Positions 58,520 to 64,000 of a DNA stretch of 64,000 nt are shown here, piece by piece. A model generated the notes under the pieces. That model was not told the origin of the DNA, ran no database searches, and was given only the letters and a program-made list of their open reading frames with translations. Each line of letters opens with the position of its first letter. Within the stretch, counting starts at the first letter, position 1. This DNA is from Mycolicibacterium nivoides (GTDB lineage: Bacteria; Actinomycetota; Actinomycetes; Mycobacteriales; Mycobacteriaceae). Made by a program: the position numbers and the translations under genes. The stretch is taken from NCBI RefSeq assembly GCF_003855255.1, contig NZ_CP034072.1, forward strand, positions 6,552,753 to 6,616,752, in the 5' to 3' direction.

Positions 58520-59269
58520 TCAGTAGCCGACCGGGCCCGCGGGTTTCGCGTAGCGCATCCGCAGCGGCTCGGTATGGCCGGTCAGCTCGACCTCGGCGCG
58601 TGGCTCCTCCGTATAACCCAACCCGAAGCGCACCACGTACTGCTTGTAGAGGGTGACGTACGGAGCGGCGGCCAGGGCGGCCTGCATCGCCGTGGCATCG
58701 CCGATCGCGGTGATCACGTAGGGCGGGCTGTAGGTCCGGCCGTTGAGCAGCAGGGTATTGCCGACGCAGCGCGGTGCCGACGTCGCGATGATGCGTTGGT
58801 CCTGCATCTGGATGCCCTCGGCGCCCGCGCTCCACAATGCGTTCAGGACGGCCTGGATGTCCTGTTGGTGCACCACCAGGTCGTCGGGGGAGGCGTCGCG
58901 GGGAAAGCGGCCCTGGGCGTCGCGCTGGGCGTCGTTGAGGGTGACGACCAGTCCGGGTCCCCGCATGGGCACCGTGCCCGCATCGACGGCCAATTCGGCG
59001 GAACGCCGGGTGATGGCTGCCAGCGCCGCGTGTGATTCCGGGGATCCACCGTGATGGCTGTCGATCTCCGTGGACAGCGAGTCGCGCTGGACAGTGAGCC
59101 GGTCCACCGACTGCTGCGCCTCGCGCACCAGGTCGACCAGGCGGGGAGCATCGCTGCGGCGAATCTCGTCCCCACCGGAGACCCCGTGGGTGGCGGCCAG
59201 CAGCAGGCCCGCGGCCAGGCAGACTACCGGGACGCCGAAGCGCCACGGGGATCGATCCGGTTGGTCCAT
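58520..59269 (-). CDS. DUF881 membrane-anchored protein
   Basis: 249 residues from ATG at MDQPDRSPWRFG; a start fifteen codons upstream is possible. One N-terminal membrane helix (VPVVCLAAGLLLAATHG), a coiled coil rich in Arg/Glu/Ser (LVDLVREAQQSVDRL), then the DUF881 domain with GPGLVVTLNDAQ, DLVVHQQDIQAVLNALW and YVVRFGLGY. Corresponds in position to Rv0012. Role unknown, possibly in division. Confidence 0.88.
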   Translation of the reverse strand: MDQPDRSPWRFGVPVVCLAAGLLLAATHGVSGGDEIRRSDAPRLVDLVREAQQSVDRLTVQRDSLSTEIDSHHGGSPESHAALAAITRRSAELAVDAGTVPMRGPGLVVTLNDAQRDAQGRFPRDASPDDLVVHQQDIQAVLNALWSAGAEGIQMQDQRIIATSAPRCVGNTLLLNGRTYSPPYVITAIGDATAMQAALAAAPYVTLYKQYVVRFGLGYTEEPRAEVELTGHTEPLRMRYAKPAGPVGY

Positions 59270-59363
59270 CGCAGTCTCTCCTGGACGTGCAGCTACGTTA
59301 GGCTCGTGAGGCATCCTGCCTCATCGTCGCACCGTGTGACGCCGACTGTCCGCGAAGGTACCC

Positions 59364-59648
59364 ATGCCCAAGTCCAAAGTCCGTAAGAAGAACGATTTCA
59401 CCATCAAGTCGGTGAGCCGGACCCCGGTCAAGGTGAAAGCCGGGCCGTCAAGTGTGTGGTTCGTCGCGCTGTTCATCGGCCTCATGCTGTTCGGTCTCAT
59501 CTGGCTGCTGGTTTTCCAGCTGGCCGCAACCAATCCGGTGGACACTCCGTCCTTCCTTCAGTGGATGGCTGACCTGGGTCCGTGGAACTACGCCGTCGCC
59601 TTTGCCTTCATGATCAGTGGGCTGTTGCTCACGATGCGCTGGCGCTGA
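59364..59648 (+). CDS. crgA: Cell division protein CrgA
   Basis: 94 residues. Basic N-terminus ([12 protein letters not shown]), two membrane helices (about 31-53 and 72-91) separated by a short loop with [11 protein letters not shown], as in all CrgA proteins. It recruits FtsI and CwsA to the septum. Divergent from the DUF881 gene. Confidence 0.96.
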   Translation: MPKSKVRKKNDFTIKSVSRTPVKVKAGPSSVWFVALFIGLMLFGLIWLLVFQLAATNPVDTPSFLQWMADLGPWNYAVAFAFMISGLLLTMRWR

Positions 59649-59759
59649 CCCCGGGCGACGTCATAATGAATTCATCTTACGTTTTCAGCGTTACCGGTTC
59701 AGCAACCTTGGCGATGCTCAATCACATCGTTGTGATTCATCCCCATTGGGGATAGCACC

Positions 59760-59768
59760 TGTGGATAA
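59760..59768 (-). promoter_or_regulatory. Perfect DnaA-box-like 9-mer
   Basis: TGTGGATAA, the reverse complement of TTATCCACA, lies in the 155-base gap between crgA and the PH-domain gene, 36 bases before the latter start. The region is close to gyrA and thus near oriC. It may titrate DnaA or regulate the gene; this is inferred. Confidence 0.4.
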
Positions 59769-59803
59769 CTCCATTAGTCGCGGTAAGAGGGTGTGAAAAG
59801 CCC

Positions 59804-60220
59804 GTGCAGCAAACTCATTGGGGCCCACCTGCTGCCGGAGTCGCTGGTTGCGGCATAGCCGGACTTATGATGGCTATCGCAGCTGTGACCGTGATCACAG
59901 ACCCGCCCGGACGTGTTCTTGCCGGCATAGCTGGGGTGGGATTGCTCACGTTCGCAACATTGTCGTGGCGGGCACGACCCAAACTGGCAATTAACCAAGA
60001 CGGTCTCACCGTCGCCGGCTGGTGGAAGACCCGGACCTATCGCCGCGATGACATCCGCGCGATCCGCATCACCGAGTTCCGCCGGATCGCTCGCAAGGTC
60101 CGCCTGCTTGAGATCGACACGATCGACGACCACCTGGTGGTCCTCACGCGGTGGGACCTCGGAACAGACCCGCTCGACGTCTTGGACGTGCTCACCGAGG
60201 CCGGTTTCGCGCCGCGGTGA
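59804..60220 (+). CDS. Membrane-anchored PH-domain protein
   Basis: 138 residues, GTG start. Two closely spaced hydrophobic segments (about 12-50, AGCGIAGLMMAIAAVTVIT and VLAGIAGVGLLTFATL) precede a bacterial PH-like domain with GLTVAGWWKTRTYRRDDIRAI. It has the position of Rv0010c. Function unknown. Confidence 0.85.
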   Translation: MQQTHWGPPAAGVAGCGIAGLMMAIAAVTVITDPPGRVLAGIAGVGLLTFATLSWRARPKLAINQDGLTVAGWWKTRTYRRDDIRAIRITEFRRIARKVRLLEIDTIDDHLVVLTRWDLGTDPLDVLDVLTEAGFAPR

Positions 60221-60241
60221 AAACAGACCCCACACAACACA

Positions 60242-60267
60242 CGACGCCCCCGACTACGGGGGCGTCG
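60242..60267. terminator. Bidirectional terminator between the PH-domain gene and ppiA
   Basis: CGACGCCCCCG (60242-60252), loop ACTA and CGGGGGCGTCG (60257-60267) form a perfect 11-base stem between two converging genes. No strong T-tract. Confidence 0.7.
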
Positions 60268-60295
60268 CGCATATGTAGGTGCGGGGTTGGGCCCG

Positions 60296-60823
60296 TTATG
60301 ACACGGTGACCGATTCGATGACAACCGGCTCGGCCGGACGGTCGGAACGATCGGTGGGGGTGGTCGCGATGGCGTCGACCACCTTCTTCGACTCGGGATC
60401 GACAACCTCACCGAAGATGGTGTGGCGCCGGTTCAGGTGCGGAGTCTGGCCGACCGTGATGAAGAACTGGGATCCGTTGGTGCCCGGGCCGGCGTTGGCC
60501 ATGGCCAGCAGGTAGGGCTTGTCGAACTGCAGCTCGGGGTGGAACTCGTCGGCGAACTGGAAGCCCGGGCCACCGCGGCCGGTGCCGGTCGGATCGCCGC
60601 CCTGGATCATGAAGCCGTCGATCACCCGGTGGAAGATCGCGCCATCGTAGAACGGACCTGACGTGCCACCCGAGGCATTCTCGGTGCTGTAGTCCTTGGT
60701 GCCCTGCGCCAAGCCGACGAAGTTGGCCACGGTCTTGGGAGCGTGGTTTCCGAACAGTGCGATCTTGATATCGCCGCGGTTGGTGTGCAGTGTCGCCGTC
60801 GCGGTCTGAATGGGGCTCGTCAC
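60296..60823 (-). CDS. ppiA: Peptidyl-prolyl cis-trans isomerase A (cyclophilin)
   Basis: 175 residues, GTG start. Cyclophilin motifs [24 protein letters not shown] and [16 protein letters not shown], here described by the FHRxIxxFMIQGGD and GSQFFI cores, with the catalytic Arg in the first. Cytosolic; assists folding at proline bonds. Corresponds to Rv0009. Confidence 0.97.
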   Translation of the reverse strand: MTSPIQTATATLHTNRGDIKIALFGNHAPKTVANFVGLAQGTKDYSTENASGGTSGPFYDGAIFHRVIDGFMIQGGDPTGTGRGGPGFQFADEFHPELQFDKPYLLAMANAGPGTNGSQFFITVGQTPHLNRRHTIFGEVVDPESKKVVDAIATTPTDRSDRPAEPVVIESVTVS

Positions 60824-60966
60824 GGCTACTCAGTCTGCCATCCCGGCAACCGGCAACCGGCAGATACCCCACCAACACCCCGAGACTTGCGCAGAGATGG
60901 CAATGTGGATCTCAGCCGACACCCGGCCTAACTCACCTCCGCCGCCAGTGCCCAGAAAGGTGCCAG

Positions 60967-61365
60967 ATGACCGCGAACGTCGATACCCGGTTGGCCCCCC
61001 GTCAGCGTCTAGCCCGCGGTTTGAAATACAGCACTGTCGGTCCGGTCGACGTGACCCGCGGCGTGGTGGGTCTGACCGCCGACACGGTGTCCGCTACGGC
61101 AGCCGGTCTGCGCAAGCGCTACGAGTCGGGCAAGCTGCGCCGTCAGATTGCCGCGGCCGCGGCAACGGTGGCCGCGCTGCCCGAGGTCCTTCAGGAGGCC
61201 GCCGCAGCGCCACAGCCCAAGCGGCGCCGGCGCCGGCTGGTGATCGCCGGGGTCGCCGTGGCGGTCCTGGCCGGCGGGGCCGTGACGTTCTCGATCTTGC
61301 GGCGGTCCGCCCGGCCCGAGCCCTCACCGCTGCCGCCGAGCGTCGAGGTCAGCCCGAAGCCCTAG
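60967..61365 (+). CDS. cwsA: Cell wall synthesis protein CwsA
   Basis: 132 residues from ATG after GAAAGG; longer upstream frames are rejected. Helical N-terminal part with LARGLKYSTVGPVDVTRGVVGL, then a basic stretch (QPKRRRRRL) and one membrane helix (LVIAGVAVAVLAGGAVTFSIL), a short Pro-rich tail. CwsA interacts with Wag31 and CrgA. Divergent from ppiA. Confidence 0.92.
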   Translation: MTANVDTRLAPRQRLARGLKYSTVGPVDVTRGVVGLTADTVSATAAGLRKRYESGKLRRQIAAAAATVAALPEVLQEAAAAPQPKRRRRRLVIAGVAVAVLAGGAVTFSILRRSARPEPSPLPPSVEVSPKP

Positions 61366-61371
61366 CGACCG

Positions 61372-61695
61372 TCAACCGGCACCGTTGGGGTTCGGCATCT
61401 CCGCGCCACCGTTCTCCTCCGGATTGTCACCAGCGCCGTGATTGGGATTGGTGCAGATGGTGCCCTCACACGGCACCATCGAGCCGTCTCCGTTCGGATT
61501 GGGCATCATCGGCGCCGTCGTGACGGCGGGCACCCCCGGAGTCTGTGGGGCCGCCGGTGCCGTGGGAGCCTCACTCGACGAGGTCACCGGAGTCTGGGTG
61601 TCGGTCGGGGCTTGTCGGCTGCTGTCGGTACCGCACGCAGCACCGCTGAGTACGAGTGCCGCCGCGACAGGAATCATCTTGTGCCAACACCTCAT
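61372..61695 (-). CDS. Putative lipoprotein
   Basis: 107 residues from ATG at MRCWHKMIPVA. Signal peptide with lipobox LSGAAC (Cys near residue 20). The mature part is Thr/Pro/Ala-rich, followed by two MPNPNG repeats and a CEGTICTNPNHG segment with a cysteine pair. The preceding 94 codons in frame overlap tRNA-Ala and are rejected. Function unknown. Confidence 0.75.
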   Translation of the reverse strand: MRCWHKMIPVAAALVLSGAACGTDSSRQAPTDTQTPVTSSSEAPTAPAAPQTPGVPAVTTAPMMPNPNGDGSMVPCEGTICTNPNHGAGDNPEENGGAEMPNPNGAG

Positions 61696-61812
61696 GCGGG
61701 CCGACGCTATCAACGGATGTCGGAGTTTCTCGGGACATTGCCGAAGTCCCGCTGGAACCAACGGTCTCACAACGTGATTCACCGAAAACGCGCCCCGGGT
61801 CACGAACAAGAA

Positions 61813-61843
61813 AGCGGCCCCGGCATCTGACACCGGAACCGCT
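61813..61843 (-). terminator. Terminator after tRNA-Ala
   Basis: On the minus strand AGCGGTTCCGG (61843-61833) pairs with CCGGGGCCGCT (61823-61813) using two G-U pairs, followed by TTCTTGTT. It lies 18 bases past the tRNA-Ala 3' end. Confidence 0.65.
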
Positions 61844-61861
61844 CGTGACTGTTTTGACTTG

Positions 61862-61934
61862 TGGAGCCTAGGAGATTCGAACTCCTGACATCTGCCTTGC
61901 AAAGGCAGCGCTCTACCAACTGAGCTAAGGCCCC
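61862..61934 (-). tRNA. tRNA-Ala (anticodon TGC)
   Basis: Reverse strand folds as a 73-base tRNA: acceptor GGGGCCT/AGGCTCC, D-arm TTAGCTCAGTTGGTAGAGC, anticodon stem CTGCC/GGCAG with loop TTTGCAA, T-arm with GGTTCGAATC-type core (GAGTTCGAATC). CCA not encoded. Confidence 0.96.
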
Positions 61935-62041
61935 TCATTTGGCCGCGGGGTCTCCGCGTGGTGCCAAACCTCTTCACCGCGTCGTGATCGCCAGACGATC
62001 ACCGCGACGGCTGCGACGCCGGCCAGAAGCAGATACCGCAT
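61925..62041 (-). CDS. DLW-39 family micro-protein
   Basis: 38 residues: an N-terminal membrane helix MRYLLLAGVAAVAVIVW, then RSRRGEEVWHHAETPRP. The plan (short helix, basic patch, acidic-x-W-x-x-A) matches the DLW-39 family of actinobacterial 39-residue proteins found near gyrA. The UAG stop lies inside the first ten bases of tRNA-Ala. Too short for ordinary ORF calling; function unknown. Confidence 0.7.
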   Translation of the reverse strand: MRYLLLAGVAAVAVIVWRSRRGEEVWHHAETPRPNEGP

Positions 62042-62082
62042 GGGCGCAACCTCTCGGTGATCACCGGTTACACCGGGTGTCG

Positions 62083-62156
62083 TGGGCCTAGGAGGACTCG
62101 AACCTCCGACCTCTTCGTTATCAGCGAAGCGCTCTAACCGCCTGAGCTATAGGCCC
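62083..62156 (-). tRNA. tRNA-Ile (anticodon GAT)
   Basis: Reverse strand folds as a 74-base tRNA: acceptor GGGCCTA/TAGGCCC, D-arm TAGCTCAGGCGGTTAGAGC, anticodon stem TTCGC/GCGAA-type with loop CTGATAA, T-arm GGAGGTTCGAGTCCTCC. tRNA-Ile and tRNA-Ala downstream of gyrA are a standard mycobacterial arrangement. Confidence 0.96.
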
Positions 62157-62212
62157 GAAAATTGGGATCGACCGAGCGCAGAGATTACCGCACCGAGGCG
62201 CAGACTCCCAAA

Positions 62213-63106
62213 TCAATCCCTGTCGGCCAGCGTGACCTCGACCCCGCCGACCAGATCGGTGGTCAGGTTGTAGATGAAGGCGCCGATGGTCGCCATCGCA
62301 CACAGCACCACGATGTTCACCAGGCCGACGAGCGCCGCGCCGCCGAAGATCGTTCCGCTGGACACCAATTCGCCTCCCGAGGAGCCGCTGGCGCTGGTCA
62401 GAAGGTCGCCGACATTGCTGTTGAGCTTGCTCCACACGCCCATGGCGCCGAGCACCAGGTAGAGGAACGCCACCGCGATCATCCACACGAAGAACAACAC
62501 CACCGACAGCACCAGTGAGACCTTCAGCACAGTCCACGGGTCGACCCGGCGGATCTGCATGCTCGCCCGGACCGGCCCCTGATGCGTGGCGCGGTTGCCG
62601 ACCTGGATCCGGGTGGTCGGGGTGTTGCTCGAGGATCTGGCGGCCGGGGTCTCGGCGGACGCCTTGCGTGGGGCCGGACGCGGCGACGGGCCGGACAGGT
62701 CCGGAATCTCACTCGCGTAGGCCTCGGCTCGCACCGGCTCGTTGCGCGCGGCAGCCGGGGCCGGGCGCGCCGGCCGAGGCTGCTGCTCGGTCTCCTGGTT
62801 CTCCGTACCGGCGACGAAGCGCTGCAACCGGGCTTCCACACCGGGGGAGTGGGAGCCCGGCGTACGGGCGCCTTCGTCGCGCGATTCCGTGGCCGGCGGC
62901 GGTGTGCTCATCGCTGTCCCGCGCTGCCACGGCGGCACCTCACCGGTTTCGGTGATCTGACCGCCGGCAGGCCGGGCCTGGACCCCGCCGGTCTTGCTCG
63001 TGGACCCGGCGCCCTCGGCCCCGGCGGTCGTCCCGGAACCCGAGCCGTTGGAGCTGCCGGGCCGGTCGCCCGCTCGCGGGTACCCCGGCTCGCTCGGTGA
63101 ACTCAC
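62213..63106 (-). CDS. DUF3566 membrane protein
   Basis: 297 residues. The first 185 are disordered, Ser/Gly/Pro/Arg-rich. The C-terminal DUF3566 domain starts [20 protein letters not shown] and has two membrane helices ([21 protein letters not shown] and [21 protein letters not shown]), ending VEVTLADRD. Same position as Rv0007, downstream of gyrA. Function unknown. Confidence 0.9.
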   Translation of the reverse strand: MSSPSEPGYPRAGDRPGSSNGSGSGTTAGAEGAGSTSKTGGVQARPAGGQITETGEVPPWQRGTAMSTPPPATESRDEGARTPGSHSPGVEARLQRFVAGTENQETEQQPRPARPAPAAARNEPVRAEAYASEIPDLSGPSPRPAPRKASAETPAARSSSNTPTTRIQVGNRATHQGPVRASMQIRRVDPWTVLKVSLVLSVVLFFVWMIAVAFLYLVLGAMGVWSKLNSNVGDLLTSASGSSGGELVSSGTIFGGAALVGLVNIVVLCAMATIGAFIYNLTTDLVGGVEVTLADRD

Positions 63107-63158
63107 CTAACAGCTCCTTAGCTCGGGCCGAGGTCCGCGGCGGGCCCCGGCGACAGCG

Positions 63159-64000
63159 TCACGCCTCGTCGGACTCTTCACCATCCGCATCCGAGTCCTC
63201 CTCGGCGTTGCGCGCAATCGCAATCAGTGTGTCGCCCTCGCCCAGGTTCATCAAGCGGACACCCTTGGTCTGGCGCCCAGCCTTGCGAACCTGACGTGCG
63301 GCGGTCCGGATGACACCGCCACCGGAAGTGATGGCGTACAGCTCCGTCTCGTCATCGACGATCAGCGCTCCGACCAGACTGCCACGTTTGCGGTCGTACT
63401 GGATCGTCAGGATCCCCTTGCCGCCACGGCCCTGAACCGTGTATTCCTCGATCGCGGTGCGCTTTGCGTAGCCGCCGGCGGTCGCGACCAGCAGATATGT
63501 GTCCGGTTGGACCACATTGAGGGACAGCAGCCGGTCGTCCTCGTTGAACCGCATGCCCTGCACGCCCGAGGTGGCCCGCCCCATCGGGCGCAGCGCCTCA
63601 TCGGTCGCGGAGAACCGGATCGACTGGCCGTTTGCACTGACCAGCAGGAGGTCGTCGTCGGCCGAGCACAGCACCGCACCGACCAGTTCGTCACCGTCAC
63701 GCAAGTTGATCGCCACGATGCCGCCGGAACGGTTCGAATCGAAGTCGACCAGCCTGGACTTCTTCACCAGGCCGTTGCGGGTGGCGAGCACCAGATACGG
63801 CGCGTCCTCGTAGCTCTTGATCTGGATGACCTGGGCGATCCGCTCTTCCGGCTGGAAGGCCAGCAGGTTCGCGACGTGCTGACCGCGCGCGGTGCGTGAG
63901 GTCTCCGGCAGCTCATAGGCCTTCGCCCGGTAGACGCGGCCCTGCGTGGTGAAGAACAGGATCCAGTCGTGGGTCGAGCAGACGAAGAAGTGGTTGACGA
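63159..64000 (-). CDS. gyrA: DNA gyrase subunit A, C-terminal part (partial)
   Basis: About 280 C-terminal residues; the 5' part lies beyond the right edge. They form the DNA-wrapping beta-pinwheel: repeats such as GRVYRAKAYELPE, LVKKSRLVDFDSNRSGG, GQSIRFSATDEALRPMGR and GGVIRTAARQVRKAGRQTKG, with the Gly-rich GRGGKG box-like element. The tail is acidic (EEDSDADGEESDEA). The quinolone-determining region is not in the window. Confidence 0.98.
   Translation of the reverse strand, partial: VNHFFVCSTHDWILFFTTQGRVYRAKAYELPETSRTARGQHVANLLAFQPEERIAQVIQIKSYEDAPYLVLATRNGLVKKSRLVDFDSNRSGGIVAINLRDGDELVGAVLCSADDDLLLVSANGQSIRFSATDEALRPMGRATSGVQGMRFNEDDRLLSLNVVQPDTYLLVATAGGYAKRTAIEEYTVQGRGGKGILTIQYDRKRGSLVGALIVDDETELYAITSGGGVIRTAARQVRKAGRQTKGVRLMNLGEGDTLIAIARNAEEDSDADGEESDEA

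Noticed and set aside
62082..62273. 63-codon ORF starting near tRNA-Ile
   Set aside because: It is the reverse strand of the tRNA-Ile; the apparent GLGGLEPPTSSL peptide is the usual tRNA artefact.

Overview
The window is chromosomal DNA of a mycobacterium, most likely a fast-growing (Mycolicibacterium, M. smegmatis-like) species. The evidence is high-GC codon use, a complete ESX-1 type VII secretion locus with its regulators WhiB6 and EspM, the mycobacterial order fhaA-fhaB-pstP-rodA-pbpA-pknA-pknB-trpG-crgA-ppiA-cwsA next to gyrA, and a fructose PTS operon beside mycP1. The species is an inference from gene content and order; no database search was run.

Layout. (1) 1-3571: fructose operon fruR(partial)-fruK-fruA-ptsH. 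(2) 3819-33261: the ESX-1 locus. mycP1-eccE1-espL read right and converge, at two hairpin terminators, on espB-espK-(unknown duplicated-domain protein)-espJ-like, which read left. Next comes a second EspA/EspC/EspD-like trio (13743-15592), two rightward small membrane-protein genes and a decayed DUF4333 gene. The core follows, all leftward from espE: espE-espF-espG1-espH-eccA1-eccB1-eccCa1-eccCb1-PE35-PPE68-esxB-esxA-espI-eccD1. (3) 33651-36629: an EspI-like MinD/ParA ATPase divergent from espE, then espM and whiB6 divergent from each other across a 388-bp intergenic region with repeated GCTACGG motifs. (4) 36863-47888: housekeeping genes (DivIVA-like, pirin, F420-type oxidoreductase, nitroreductase, extradiol dioxygenase, rmlA, alpha/beta hydrolase, tRNA-Leu) around a tight three-gene operon (38726-44269). 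That operon encodes a zinc-ribbon GTPase, a GAP1-like adaptor and an FN3-type repeat protein, and resembles predicted GTPase-centred conflict systems. (5) 48162-64000: the cell-wall/cell-division signalling cluster fhaA to pknB, then trpG, a DUF881 protein, crgA, a PH-domain protein, ppiA, cwsA, a lipoprotein, tRNA-Ala, a DLW-39 micro-protein, tRNA-Ile, a DUF3566 membrane protein and the 3' end of gyrA.

How the genes work together. In ESX-1, EccB1/Ca1/Cb1/D1/E1 form the inner-membrane channel, MycP1 is the cell-envelope protease, and EccA1 and EspG1 are cytosolic ATPase and chaperone. EsxA/EsxB, PE35/PPE68, EspB, EspK, EspE, EspF and EspJ-like are substrates or co-substrates, and WhiB6 and EspM are regulators. 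In the oriC-proximal cluster, PknA and PknB are opposed by the phosphatase PstP and read by FhaA/FhaB to control the peptidoglycan synthases RodA/PbpA and the division factors CrgA and CwsA.

The least explained parts are the 38.7-44.3 kb GTPase/GAP1/FN3 operon, the embedded EspACD-like trio, the duplicated-domain protein at 11297-12454, the two paralogous small membrane proteins at 15720-16618, and the AT-richer espB-espK stretch.
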